Source: Vreelandella nigrificans (GTDB lineage Bacteria > Pseudomonadota > Gammaproteobacteria > Pseudomonadales > Halomonadaceae). Taken from it: 64,000 nucleotides of DNA. The notes beneath the pieces were generated by a model. That model did not search any database. It was not told the DNA's origin and was given only the letters and a program-made list of their open reading frames with translations. Positions 38,431 to 46,966 of this stretch are shown here, piece after piece. Position 1 is the first letter of the stretch, and each line of letters begins with the position of its first letter. A program made the translations under genes and the position numbers. The stretch spans positions 596,683 to 660,682 of the forward strand of contig NZ_NWUX01000001.1 in the NCBI RefSeq assembly GCF_002374315.1, given 5' to 3'.

Positions 38431-38492
38431 TGTGGGTCACTCTGAAATGACCTCAGGTACATTGCATGGGCAACAGCCCTGTGCAAACTACC

Positions 38493-38846
38493 TTATTGGG
38501 CAGCCTTGGCTTTCTCCACGATGGCAGCAAATGCAGCCTTCTCGTGTACTGCCAAATCGGCCAATACTTTACGGTCGATTTCGATACCGGCTTTCTTAAG
38601 ACCACCTACAAAGCGGCTGTAAGACATACCGTTGATGCGTGCACCGGCGTTAATACGCTGGATCCATAGCGCACGGAACTGACGCTTACGGTTGCGACGG
38701 TCACGGTAGGCGTACTGTCCAGCTTTAATAACGGCTTGTTTAGCAACGCGGAAAACGCGCGAACGGGCACCGTAGTAACCTTTAGCAAGCTTCAATACTT
38801 TTTTATGGCGACGACGCGCTACTACGCCACGTTTAACTCGAGTCAT
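38493..38846 (-). CDS. rplT: 50S ribosomal protein L20
   Basis: Large-subunit protein needed early in 50S assembly, 117 residues, very basic. The sequence [19 protein letters not shown] and [17 protein letters not shown] are family hallmarks. It follows rpmI by 64 bases. In E. coli, L20 represses its own operon translationally; I cannot judge that here. Confidence 0.97.
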   Translation of the reverse strand: MTRVKRGVVARRRHKKVLKLAKGYYGARSRVFRVAKQAVIKAGQYAYRDRRNRKRQFRALWIQRINAGARINGMSYSRFVGGLKKAGIEIDRKVLADLAVHEKAAFAAIVEKAKAAQ

Positions 38847-38910
38847 AACACACTCCTGACTTTAAGGCTGAGGCAAAAAATTTGTGCACTCAGAAAAACG
38901 AAAACCCGAC

Positions 38911-39105
38911 TTATAGATTCGGCAGCATACGCTGGATGAGCGCTTTATCAGAGGCATGGATCTGCTTCATTCCACGCAATTGACGCTTACGCTTGGTCGA
39001 TTTCTTGGTCAAGATGTGGCTACGGAAAGACTGTTTGTGCTTGAAGCCATTAGCAGTCTTTTTGAAGCGCTTAGCAGCGCCGCTGTTGCTTTTGATTTTC
39101 GGCAT
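38911..39105 (-). CDS. rpmI: 50S ribosomal protein L35
   Basis: Small basic protein of the large subunit, 64 residues, beginning [20 protein letters not shown] and ending with [14 protein letters not shown]. It lies between infC and rplT, the conserved order. Confidence 0.97.
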   Translation of the reverse strand: MPKIKSNSGAAKRFKKTANGFKHKQSFRSHILTKKSTKRKRQLRGMKQIHASDKALIQRMLPNL

Positions 39106-39187
39106 GAGAAATACTCCGCTCGATATTTTTTAGAAAACCCAGGGCCGACCACCGCTCACGCGGCAGCCCGTTGAATTCGCCGTTGGA

Positions 39188-39727
39188 TCACTTCTTTTTC
39201 GGGGCAATAATCATGATCATCTGGCGCCCTTCCATTTTAGGGAAAGATTCTACCAAACCGATCTCTTCCAGGTCTGCCGCGATCCTTTCCATCAGCTTAC
39301 GGCCGATATCTTGGTGCGCCATCTCACGACCACGGAAGCGCAGTGTGACTTTGCCCTTGTCACCACCTTCCAAAAAGCGCGTCAGGTTTTTAAGCTTAAC
39401 CTGATAATCACCTTCGTCGGTGCCAGGACGGAATTTAACTTCCTTAACCTGGATTTGCTTCTGCTTCTTCTTTTGAGCCGCTTTCTGCTTCTTGGTCTCA
39501 AAAACGAACTTGCCATAATCCATTATCTTACAGACGATGGGATCGGCATTCGAAATTTGCACGAGGTCCAAGCTTTCAGATTCTGCACGCTCTAACGCTT
39601 CGGTGGTGGGCACGACACCCAACTGCTCACCGTCGCTACCGATTAGACGCACTTCTTCTTCAACAATTCTCTCGTTCATTGGTGGGCGTTTGTCTTGTGG
39701 ACGCCCGCGCTGATTGCTTCGCTTGAT
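39188..39727 (-). CDS. infC: Translation initiation factor IF-3 with predicted AUC start codon
   Basis: Binds the 30S subunit and checks start-codon selection. The first ATG (39679) gives only 163 residues and has no ribosome binding site. Reading upstream in frame gives [16 protein letters not shown], a basic IF-3-like N-terminus, back to ATC at 39727, with no ATG, GTG or TTG between the in-frame thrS stop codon and 39679. AAGGAG lies eight bases before the ATC. The 179-residue product then matches E. coli IF-3 (180), which starts at AUU. Motifs seen: [20 protein letters not shown] and [20 protein letters not shown] rare start codon is the basis of IF-3 autoregulation, so similar control is likely. 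Confidence 0.93.
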   Translation of the reverse strand: MKRSNQRGRPQDKRPPMNERIVEEEVRLIGSDGEQLGVVPTTEALERAESESLDLVQISNADPIVCKIMDYGKFVFETKKQKAAQKKKQKQIQVKEVKFRPGTDEGDYQVKLKNLTRFLEGGDKGKVTLRFRGREMAHQDIGRKLMERIAADLEEIGLVESFPKMEGRQMIMIIAPKKK

Positions 39728-39741
39728 CGCTCCGTCTCCTT
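39725..39741 (-). promoter_or_regulatory. infC ribosome binding site and AUC start codon
   Basis: On the minus strand AAGGAG (complement of 39736-39741), overlapping the thrS stop codon, is followed by eight bases and then ATC (39727-39725). The thrS stop and infC start are separated by 12 bases in the same frame. It is the only near-cognate start codon at a suitable distance. Confidence 0.8.
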
Positions 39742-41662
39742 AGGCAATTGACGATGTCGCCAGGGCTGCTCTCTCGCTGGTATGGCGTTCAATGAATTCA
39801 TCGACCGTCATTACACCGAGGTTTTCGCCGCTGCGAGTTCGCACGGCCACTGAGTCAGCTTCGACTTCCTTATCTCCCACCACAAGGAGATAGGGAACTT
39901 TCTGTAATGTATGCTCACGGATTTTAAAGCCGATCTTCTCGTTCCTCAAGTCCGCTTTAACACGCAAACCACTTTTTTGCAGACGTTTCTCCAATTCGAG
40001 CGCGTATTCGCGCTGCGAATCAGTGATGGTCATAACGACAGCCTGCTGTGGAGCAAGCCATAATGGCATAGCCCCAGCATAGTGCTCAATTAGAATCCCC
40101 AAGAAACGCTCAAAAGAACCTAAAATTGCCCGGTGAAGCATTACAGGGGTCTTGCGTACGCCATCTTCATCAACGTATTGAGCGCCCAAACGCCCCGGCA
40201 AATTAAAATCTAGCTGTAGCGTACCACACTGCCACACTCGATTCAGGCAATCACGCAGTGCAAATTCAATTTTAGGGCCATAAAAGGCGCCCTCACCTGG
40301 CTGAAGCTCCCATTTAAGGCCCGTAGCATTAAGCGCAGCTTCAAGCCCCTGCTCTGCCCGATCCCACATTTCGGCTTCACCCAGAAAGTCATCAGGACGC
40401 GTAGAAAGCTTGAGCTCAACTTCGTCAAAACCAAGTGTTTTGTATACTTGCAGCGTTAGCGCGATGAATGCTTCCGCCTCTGCTTGAATCTGACTTTCAG
40501 TGCAAAAAATATGTGCGTCATCTTGGGTAAAACCACGCACGCGCATCAGACCATGTAGGGAACCTGACGGCTCATTACGGTGACAACTTCCAAACTCAGC
40601 CAAACGCAGCGGCAAATCCCGATAGCTTTTGAGCCCTTGATTAAATACCTGAACGTGGCAAGGGCAGTTCATTGGCTTAACCGCGTATTCGCGCTTTTCC
40701 GACTCCGTGGTGAACATCAACTCACTGTAGTGCCCCCAATGGCCAGACTTTTTCCATAGCGAAAGATCAACAACCTGAGGCGTCTTAATCTCTTGGTAGC
40801 CATGCTCACGCTGAATCTTACGCATGTAATCTTCTAGCGCCTGGTACATTGTCCAACCGTTAGGATGCCAAAACACCATACCCGGCGCTTCTTCCTGAAG
40901 GTGGAATAGATCCATCTTCCGCGCCAGTTTCCGGTGGTCACGCTTTTCAGCTTCTTCTAAGCGCTGCAAGTAAGCTTTTAACTGCTTCTTATCGCCCCAT
41001 GCAGTACCGTAAATACGGGTCAACATGGTATTGGCAGCATCGCCACGCCAATAAGCGCCCGCCAACTTGGTAAGCTTAAAGGCTTTTAAATGGCGAGTAT
41101 TCGGCACGTGCGGGCCACGGCACATGTCGACGTACTCTTCGTGATGATAAAGGCGAATAGTCGCCCCTTCAGGAATATCGCGAACAATCTCCTGCTTGTA
41201 AGTCTCATCACGATGTAAAAACGTTAGCATTGCCTGGTCGCGATCAACGTATTCGCGCACCACATCGTACTCGCGCTCAATCAAGGAGCGCATACGCGCT
41301 TCAATAGCCTCGAGATCTTCCGGGGTAACGGATTGACCAAACTCAATATCGTAATAAAAGCCATCTTCAATGACCGGCCCTATCGCCATCTTGGCTTCAG
41401 GGTACATCTGTTTAACCGCGTGACCAATTAAGTGCGCGCAGGAGTGACGGATAATTTCAAGACCTTCCGTATCGCGTGCAGTAATAATTGCCACATGAGC
41501 ATCTTGCTCAATTAAGTCAGCGGCATCGACCAACACACCATCAATTTTCCCAGCCACACAGGCCTTGGCCAAACCAGGGCCAATGGATTCTGCAAGCTGC
41601 ATGATAGAAAGTGGCTCGTCAAACGTTCTCTGGCTGCCATCCGGCAGTGTCACAATGGGCAT
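39740..41662 (-). CDS. thrS: Threonine--tRNA ligase
   Basis: Charges tRNA-Thr. The 640-residue protein has an N-terminal TGS domain ([19 protein letters not shown]), an editing domain with [16 protein letters not shown] (HxxxH site near 73-77), the class II catalytic core ([20 protein letters not shown], motif 2) and a C-terminal anticodon-binding domain. The zinc-binding Cys in NCPCHVQVF is present. Length equals the E. coli enzyme (642). First gene of the cluster running to ihfA. Confidence 0.97.
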   Translation of the reverse strand: MPIVTLPDGSQRTFDEPLSIMQLAESIGPGLAKACVAGKIDGVLVDAADLIEQDAHVAIITARDTEGLEIIRHSCAHLIGHAVKQMYPEAKMAIGPVIEDGFYYDIEFGQSVTPEDLEAIEARMRSLIEREYDVVREYVDRDQAMLTFLHRDETYKQEIVRDIPEGATIRLYHHEEYVDMCRGPHVPNTRHLKAFKLTKLAGAYWRGDAANTMLTRIYGTAWGDKKQLKAYLQRLEEAEKRDHRKLARKMDLFHLQEEAPGMVFWHPNGWTMYQALEDYMRKIQREHGYQEIKTPQVVDLSLWKKSGHWGHYSELMFTTESEKREYAVKPMNCPCHVQVFNQGLKSYRDLPLRLAEFGSCHRNEPSGSLHGLMRVRGFTQDDAHIFCTESQIQAEAEAFIALTLQVYKTLGFDEVELKLSTRPDDFLGEAEMWDRAEQGLEAALNATGLKWELQPGEGAFYGPKIEFALRDCLNRVWQCGTLQLDFNLPGRLGAQYVDEDGVRKTPVMLHRAILGSFERFLGILIEHYAGAMPLWLAPQQAVVMTITDSQREYALELEKRLQKSGLRVKADLRNEKIGFKIREHTLQKVPYLLVVGDKEVEADSVAVRTRSGENLGVMTVDEFIERHTSERAALATSSIA

Positions 41663-41783
41663 TCAGATATTCCTTGAGCGCAGTGGTGATCCATACCAAG
41701 GATCACATTTCGCTATCAATAATCGGGAGGAACAGGTCTTTCTTTAGAGGGTTGTTAGCCTAGCAGAATTCGCTCTGCCATAA

Positions 41784-41815
41784 AATAAAACGGGAGGCAT
41801 TCAGCCCCCCGTTTC
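41784..41815 (-). terminator. Terminator after the OmpA-like gene
   Basis: An inverted repeat (ACGGGAGGC / GCCCCCCGT on the plus strand, one mismatch) with a five-base loop; on the minus strand it is followed by TTTTATTTTA. It ends the OmpA-like transcript about 65 nt beyond its stop codon. Confidence 0.75.
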
Positions 41816-41880
41816 TATTTCTTGAGAAAAATTGACTATCACCGCTTAATGCGGTTTCTCAAGCTTATTCGGTTAGTGGA

Positions 41881-42750
41881 CTACTTCCACTCATCCAGCT
41901 CAACGCGACGGTTTTGAGCCCGACCTGCATCAGTATCGTTGCTCGCCACAGGGCGCTCTTCACCGTAACCAATTGCACGCATGCGGTTAGTTGCTACACC
42001 GCGTTGCGCCAAGTAGGCAGCAACAGATTCAGCACGACGCTGTGACAGGTTCTGGTTGTACTGCGCAGAGCCGCGAGAATCAGTGTGACCTTCGATGCTT
42101 ACACGAACATCAGTGTTATGAGCCAAGCGCTCAGCAATACCGTTAAGCACCTGCTGGGCATTGGACGTCAGCTGAGCAGAGTCAAACTCAAAGTTAACGT
42201 CGCGTAGCACTAAACTTTCAGGACAGCCCAAGGCATTAACAGCAACGCCAGCCGGGGTATCCGGGCACTGGTCACGGTAATCCGGCACACCATCACCATC
42301 GGAATCCAGCGGGCAGCCACGCGCATCTACCGCAACGCCAGCCGGGGTGCCTGGGCATTGATCGCGGTAATCTGGCACGCCGTCGCCATCAGAATCCAGC
42401 GGACAGCCTTGCGCATCAACAGCAACACCAGCAGGCACTTCACCATAGCTTGGGCACTGCGGAGCAACCGGCTTAGGTGTACGATCTGCACATAGCAAAC
42501 CGCCAATCGCAGCACCAGCCACAGCACCGATAGCAGTGTTTTCATCTTCGTCAGAATTGCCGCTGGTGGCATAGGCGATGCTTCCACCGATGACACTACC
42601 CGCGAGGCCACATACAGCCGGATGCTGATACCAGCTACGGTCGCTGCTGGCACTTGCTTGCCCAGAAGTTTGGGTAGCCGAGCTGGCACAGCCTGATAGA
42701 CCCACTACCAGGGCAGAACCGATTAACAAGCCAGATGTTGACTTTTTCAT
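41881..42750 (-). CDS. OmpA-family lipoprotein with glycine zipper and thrombospondin type-3 repeats
   Basis: Probable outer-membrane lipoprotein that grips peptidoglycan. The 289-residue product starts at 42750, with AAGGAG ahead; the longer frame to 42795 lacks a signal. Order of parts: lipoprotein signal with lipobox LSGC (Cys21); a glycine-zipper region (about 50-86, GSVIGGSIAY and IGAVAGAAIGG); two 30-residue repeats plus a third partial one containing DSDGDGVPDYRDQCP, the calcium-binding thrombospondin type-3 motif; and an OmpA C-terminal domain (FEFDSAQL, then IEGHTDSRGSAQYNQNLSQRRA) with the peptidoglycan-binding Asp and Arg. Alone with its own terminator. Confidence 0.88.
   Translation of the reverse strand: MKKSTSGLLIGSALVVGLSGCASSATQTSGQASASSDRSWYQHPAVCGLAGSVIGGSIAYATSGNSDEDENTAIGAVAGAAIGGLLCADRTPKPVAPQCPSYGEVPAGVAVDAQGCPLDSDGDGVPDYRDQCPGTPAGVAVDARGCPLDSDGDGVPDYRDQCPDTPAGVAVNALGCPESLVLRDVNFEFDSAQLTSNAQQVLNGIAERLAHNTDVRVSIEGHTDSRGSAQYNQNLSQRRAESVAAYLAQRGVATNRMRAIGYGEERPVASNDTDAGRAQNRRVELDEWK
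42220..42429 (-). repeat. Two 90-bp direct repeats plus partial third inside the OmpA-like gene
   Basis: Two consecutive 90-bp units (42340-42429 and 42250-42339) encode GVAVDA.GCPLDSDGDGVPDYRDQCP.TPA, differing mainly at one residue (Q or R) and at a P-G/P-D pair; a third partial unit (42220-42249) encodes GVAVNALGCPE. DNA identity between full units is high but with scattered synonymous changes. Confidence 0.85.
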
Positions 42751-43065
42751 GTAAGACTCCTTCTTGATCCAATGCTGAAATGGCCATACAGCCAAATCTA
42801 TCCAATGCTTCTTATTGCGAGAGCATCCATTTTCCGCCTACCCAACATCGTAGCAAATGTAATACACGCACTATGGCTGGGTGGTGTGCCTATGATTAAC
42901 GTTTGAGCGCTAGAAGGCAACAATGTTGAGATATCAAGTCTTTGTCGATACCTTCTATTCCAGCATAGCAAAGCTGGCACTACAGACGCTAAAAAAAGTC
43001 CTTACTCTTCTAAAATTGTGTTCATAATGCTTGCACACGGCTACTTGTTTTTAAGTACAACGGTG
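42751..43065. other. 315-bp gap between OmpA-like and DUF2489 genes
   Basis: It must hold the OmpA-like promoter on the minus strand. No rRNA, tRNA or known RNA motif is visible. The only coding candidate is a 34-codon frame on the plus strand (42923-43027), listed separately. Confidence 0.4.
42923..43027 (+). CDS. Possible small ORF, 34 residues, unknown
   Basis: ATG at 42923 with GAAGG five to six bases upstream, open for 34 codons to TAA. The deduced peptide begins MLRYQVFVDTFYSS and continues with a Leu/Lys-rich amphipathic stretch (KLALQTLKKVLTLLKL). It is the only feature in this gap with a ribosome binding site. It could be chance; nothing else supports it. Confidence 0.2.
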   Translation: MLRYQVFVDTFYSSIAKLALQTLKKVLTLLKLCS

Positions 43066-43533
43066 TTAGTGCAATGACGAGGGGCCTTTTTCCCGCCACT
43101 TAATGACCTCTGCTGCCGCGGCCAATACCGCAGAGCGCATTTCATCTTCGACGACCAAACGCTCTTTATCTTCCTGCATTCGCTCACGAGGAGTAAGCTG
43201 TTTACGAGCAGAGTGAGTTTTCAAATGCTTGGTACGTTGATGAACCTCGGCAAACGCTTGAAACTCCGGTCGCTCAGTCAAGCTCGGATCAATAATTTCC
43301 AGCAGGACTTTACACCGCCAAGACCCTTCCGTTATATCTACTTGTTCTTGAACCAAGGCACTGGCAACGTAGTCAAGATTTTCTAAGCTATTTTGGTGGG
43401 CACGACGATCTTCGTCTATACGAAACGCTTCGCGACGTTTTACCTCATTGCGCAAATTCAATGCATAAGCACACAAACCTACGATGATCACAACCCCTAT
43501 TACGAGCAAAACTAAAGCCGTGGTAAAATTCAT
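43066..43533 (-). CDS. DUF2489 family membrane-anchored protein
   Basis: 155 residues: one N-terminal helix (about 4-26) followed by a charged, mostly helical cytoplasmic part with WRCKVLLEIIDPSL and a C-terminal tail. The layout and the early YALNLRNEVKRRE segment fit the uncharacterised DUF2489 family. Function unknown. It sits after ctaA on the same strand, 91 nt away, so it may be part of that transcript. Confidence 0.7.
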   Translation of the reverse strand: MNFTTALVLLVIGVVIIVGLCAYALNLRNEVKRREAFRIDEDRRAHQNSLENLDYVASALVQEQVDITEGSWRCKVLLEIIDPSLTERPEFQAFAEVHQRTKHLKTHSARKQLTPRERMQEDKERLVVEDEMRSAVLAAAAEVIKWREKGPSSLH

Positions 43534-43624
43534 GGCACCCCTTCAACTAGCCATACAAATAACTTAACGAGAATTGTACACTCTAAAGCTACCGTTACAC
43601 CAATGACACCCTCTTTTTAACCTA

Positions 43625-44665
43625 CTATATGGCAGTGGTAGGCAAGAATTGGCGCTCAGTAGATATGCTGTCGCTCTCCTGCCTCCAGCACCACCAAGCC
43701 CAACCAACGCTCAACGTCAGCGCCACAGCACCCGCGGTGTGCAGGAGCGCGAGCCAAAGTGGTAACCAAAGCAGAACATTGGCAATCCCAAGCGCCACCT
43801 GTAATGCATACACACAGATAGCTGCAGCCAGCGCTCGCCCCACGTTTTTTAACTGGCGGTATCGCCACCACAGCACTAAGAGCGCAACTCCCAGAAGCAA
43901 CGCCCCAAGACGGTGAACAACCTGTATGGCAGTGCGGGCATCTGCGTGTAGCTGTCCGTGTAAATAATTAGGTCCAACCGTTTGGGTTAAATGGAAGCCT
44001 TCACTTAGATCCATTGTTGGCCACCATTGACCATTGCAAGTAGGGAACCCCAGACAAGCAATACCTGCATAGTTACTGGTTACCCAGCCACCAAGCGCTA
44101 GCTGAAGTACCAATAGGCTCAGCCCTATTATCCATAGTGCATTAATAGACCGACACCCCACCACTCGGTCTTTCCATGAATGTCTAATACGCAAATGCAG
44201 CCAGAAGAACAGCATTAGTACACTCAAGCCCCCTAGTAGGTGCAGTGTGACCACCTGAGGCCAGAGCTTGAGGGTTACGGTAAATGCACCAAAAGCCCCT
44301 TGAATAAGAATAACGACCAGCAAAGCCAAACTAATTCGCCATGGATAGCCTGGACGACGACGTAATTGCCACCCAAGTACAACCGCACTAATCACGACAA
44401 GCCCTAAAAAGCTAGCAACGTAACGGTGCGCCATCTCTACCCATGCTTTAAAAGGATCAAGAGGCACATCAGGATGCCGCAAAGCAGCATGCTCACTATC
44501 TGGAACCAACAAGCGGCCATAACATCCCGGCCAGTCAGGGCACCCCAACCCGGCATCGACCAGTCGCGTCCATGCACCGACCAAAATAACTAATGCGGTT
44601 AGTAGAGTCCCCATAAGGGTAATGCGTGTCAACCAGCGTAAGCGGCGCTCCACTTCGTCATGCAT
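43625..44665 (-). CDS. ctaA: Heme A synthase (COX15/CtaA)
   Basis: Inner-membrane enzyme that oxidises the C8 methyl of heme O to the formyl group of heme A. The 346-residue protein has about eight helices. Conserved histidine-containing segments are visible: LVDAGLGCPDWPGCYG, VEMAHRYVASFLG, VVTLHLLGGLSVLM and AIQVVHRLGALLLG, giving the expected heme ligands. The cysteine pair context in GIACLGFPTCNGQWWP is also present. It ends the assembly half of the cytochrome oxidase locus; no ctaB follows. Confidence 0.92.
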   Translation of the reverse strand: MHDEVERRLRWLTRITLMGTLLTALVILVGAWTRLVDAGLGCPDWPGCYGRLLVPDSEHAALRHPDVPLDPFKAWVEMAHRYVASFLGLVVISAVVLGWQLRRRPGYPWRISLALLVVILIQGAFGAFTVTLKLWPQVVTLHLLGGLSVLMLFFWLHLRIRHSWKDRVVGCRSINALWIIGLSLLVLQLALGGWVTSNYAGIACLGFPTCNGQWWPTMDLSEGFHLTQTVGPNYLHGQLHADARTAIQVVHRLGALLLGVALLVLWWRYRQLKNVGRALAAAICVYALQVALGIANVLLWLPLWLALLHTAGAVALTLSVGWAWWCWRQESDSISTERQFLPTTAI

Positions 44666-44699
44666 TCGATTTCCTTACGGCCGGAGTCGCCGATAAGCA

Positions 44700-45209
44700 T
44701 TAATGATGATTAACTTTGAATAAATGTCTAATATCATCAAGGATATCAGTTGTTTCTGTTTGCTCATTGAAGACTAACGCTGGATTCCCCATTGGATCCA
44801 TCAGCCAGATAGCACCTTGACTGTACCAAGAGGGAGGCTCCTGCCAACGTGTAACCAATTCACCAGGTAAGGCGTGCTCCGCCCCTCCGATTCGTAGCCG
44901 TTGTAAGCGGGGAGCCTCACGCCCTAGCGCGCGGTGCAGCCTCCAAAGCTCATCCTTGCGTTGTTCGCAATCAGACAAACAATCAAACGCTAAGGTCCAT
45001 GCCTCCCCCAAACTCTCAGGCTCGTTGGCTAATGGCCATTCATTTAAATTTGGGGCAGCTACATGTACCTCCCCGTGAGCTTTATGCCCAAAGGGAATGC
45101 CAACTCCCCACTTAACCATTCCCCATGCAGCGGCCATGGGCGCTGCAAATACTATAAAAATCAGTAGTAATTTGAGTCTCTGATAACGAGCGACTTGAGC
45201 ATGCTGCAT
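44700..45209 (-). CDS. Cytochrome-oxidase-associated membrane protein with Sco-like CxxxC
   Basis: A 169-residue protein with one N-terminal helix (about 12-32) and a periplasmic thioredoxin-like domain. It contains FDCLSDCEQRKDELWRLHRA, a CxxxC pair in the place where Sco proteins bind copper, followed by LRIGG. It is always found between SURF1 and ctaA in related Pseudomonas loci as I recall them, where it is annotated only as oxidase-associated. The start at 45209 has AGGGAG upstream and follows the SURF1 stop codon by one base. A role in copper delivery is an inference. Confidence 0.75.
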   Translation of the reverse strand: MQHAQVARYQRLKLLLIFIVFAAPMAAAWGMVKWGVGIPFGHKAHGEVHVAAPNLNEWPLANEPESLGEAWTLAFDCLSDCEQRKDELWRLHRALGREAPRLQRLRIGGAEHALPGELVTRWQEPPSWYSQGAIWLMDPMGNPALVFNEQTETTDILDDIRHLFKVNHH

Positions 45210-45210
45210 T

Positions 45211-45912
45211 TCATACTCCCTGTTTTTGAAAGCCGTCTTTGCGCAATCGATAGCCACCTAGCAGCATCACTACAAAAGCAGCAAATGCCAACCCCCACCA
45301 TTGAACAGCGTAACCAATATGCCGACTTGGCGGCATTACATTTGCTTGCCACCACGGAGTGAACACCCCTCCTCCCTCCACAGCATGCAGCCAGCCCTGG
45401 TAGCTAAACAGCATTAGCTCATCTTCCCAAGGCTCTAGACTCATTTGCTGCAAGCGAACTCCTTCTTGATTATCTCCATACAGCGGCCCACCTCGACGAG
45501 CTGTTTGCCACTCACCGAATACATCAACTTTTCCCGCAGGCGTTTGCGCTTGGGGGGGAGTACGGACAGGCCCTGTTTCGATGAAACCTCTCTGAATTAA
45601 CCAAAGCTGCCCCAGCTCGTCGCGCAGTGGGGTAAGTACAGCAACCCCCACTCTCCCTTCTACCACACGATTGTCTAAGTACAGCGTATAATCCGGTAAA
45701 TACTCCCCCTTTAGCTGAACCTTTGCCCCATCCGATGGCATTGCGGTTGGCGCATTTACTGCAGGGGCTGCATTAAGTGTCGCCAATAAAACACGCTTGC
45801 CAGCAGCCCGCTCCCACTGCCATAGTCCTAAAAAGATGCCCAGAATGATCAACAGCCCCCAAAATGCATACCAAATATAACAACGTTTTAGCCCAGGAGA
45901 TGATTGCGTCAT
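45211..45912 (-). CDS. SURF1 family cytochrome oxidase assembly protein
   Basis: Inner-membrane protein aiding heme A insertion into subunit I. The 233-residue product has an N-terminal helix (about 12-30, ending LGLWQWERAAGKRVLL, the family motif) and a C-terminal helix (about 205-223). Other family segments: VQLKGEYLPDYTLYLDNRVVEG, VLVTPLRDELG-like (AVLTPLRDELGQLWLIQRGF), and HIGYAVQWWGLAFA. I choose MTQSSPGL at 45912 as the start; it lies in a CATG whose other strand starts the divergent DUF2909 gene. The frame opens further to 45969, inside that gene. Confidence 0.88.
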   Translation of the reverse strand: MTQSSPGLKRCYIWYAFWGLLIILGIFLGLWQWERAAGKRVLLATLNAAPAVNAPTAMPSDGAKVQLKGEYLPDYTLYLDNRVVEGRVGVAVLTPLRDELGQLWLIQRGFIETGPVRTPPQAQTPAGKVDVFGEWQTARRGGPLYGDNQEGVRLQQMSLEPWEDELMLFSYQGWLHAVEGGGVFTPWWQANVMPPSRHIGYAVQWWGLAFAAFVVMLLGGYRLRKDGFQKQGV

Positions 45913-46102
45913 GTGGTTACAACTTCTTATTATCTTAGTGTTTATTGGAATCTTAGCGAGCCTTGCCATAGGCGCTGGCTTTTTATTACGCGACAGCGCT
46001 AAGTCAAAGCGGCTACTTGTCTCTCTTAAGTGGCGTATTGGGCTAACATGCCTTCTTATGGCACTGCTGGTATTTGGTTTTTGGTCTGGAGAGCTCGGCT
46101 AG
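45911..46102 (+). CDS. DUF2909 twin transmembrane protein
   Basis: A 63-residue protein with two helices (about 3-23 and 41-58) and a polar loop RDSAKSKRLLVSLKWR, typical of the DUF2909 family found beside cytochrome oxidase genes. AGGAG lies 11 bases upstream, inside the SURF1 gene. It stops three bases before the end of the convergent cox3 gene, so it is wedged between two minus-strand oxidase genes. Function unknown. Confidence 0.78.
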   Translation: MWLQLLIILVFIGILASLAIGAGFLLRDSAKSKRLLVSLKWRIGLTCLLMALLVFGFWSGELG

Positions 46103-46105
46103 CCT

Positions 46106-46966
46106 CTATAGAACATAAACAAAGATAAACAGCCCCACCCACACCACATCTACAAAGTGCCAGTACCAGCAAGATGCCTCGAAGCCAAAATGATGGTCAG
46201 TGGAAAAGTGTCCCTTACAAATACGCACCAGAATACAAGCTAATATAATGGTGCCTATAATGACGTGGACGCCGTGAAAACCGGTCAAGATGAAAAATGT
46301 TGCCCCGAAAATACCTGCTTCCAGTGTAATACCATAATGGTTATAGGCTTCGTAATACTCTACGCCCTGGATAATTATAAAACAGCACCCAAGTAATACT
46401 GTGCCTGCTAGCCAATTGCGGCATGTAATGCGCTCGTCCAGTTTTAAAGCTTCGTGAGCAACCGTCAGCGTGATGCTCGAAGTGACAAGTATCAATGTAT
46501 TGACTAACGGCAGTTGCCATGGACTAAACACTTGGTCAGGCCCTAGCACAGATGCATCGGGCGGGCTAAGTAGTGGCCAATGGGCTACGAAGTCTGGCCA
46601 CAGCAACGCAGAGACACCTTTTTCTCCCTCGCCACCAAGCCACGGAATCGCAAACGTTCTAACGTAAAATAGAGCGCCGAAGAAAGCGGCAAAAAACATT
46701 AGCTCAGAGAAGATAAACCACCCCATCCCCCAACGAAATGAGCGGTCCATCTGGCTATCATACAGTCCCCCCATGGACTCCCTGACAACATCTCTAAACC
46801 AAAGGCCCATCACCCCAATAATGCTGACAACCCCTAACAGCATTAAGAGCGCCCCTGTATCGTAAACCAGCTTGACTCCTGCCCCGACCATCATGACACC
46901 CAAGGCCAACGAACCTAAAATAGGCCACCAACTAGTCGTAGGAACATAATAGCTACCGCCGCTCAT
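46106..46966 (-). CDS. ctaE: Cytochrome c oxidase subunit III
   Basis: Inner-membrane subunit of the aa3-type oxidase, 286 residues, seven helices. Diagnostic parts are YYVPTTSWWPILGSLAL at the N-terminus, WGMGWFIFSELMFFAAFFGA, and LTGFHGVHVIIGTIIL followed by the end HFGFEASCWYWHFVDVVWVGLF. It overlaps the ctaG gene end by four bases. Confidence 0.97.
   Translation of the reverse strand: MSGGSYYVPTTSWWPILGSLALGVMMVGAGVKLVYDTGALLMLLGVVSIIGVMGLWFRDVVRESMGGLYDSQMDRSFRWGMGWFIFSELMFFAAFFGALFYVRTFAIPWLGGEGEKGVSALLWPDFVAHWPLLSPPDASVLGPDQVFSPWQLPLVNTLILVTSSITLTVAHEALKLDERITCRNWLAGTVLLGCCFIIIQGVEYYEAYNHYGITLEAGIFGATFFILTGFHGVHVIIGTIILACILVRICKGHFSTDHHFGFEASCWYWHFVDVVWVGLFIFVYVL

Noticed and set aside
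39572..40156. Search for a pheM-like leader peptide and for alternative infC starts at standard codons
   Set aside because: No ATG, GTG or TTG in the infC upstream frame between 39679 and the thrS stop; no phenylalanine-rich frame before pheS.
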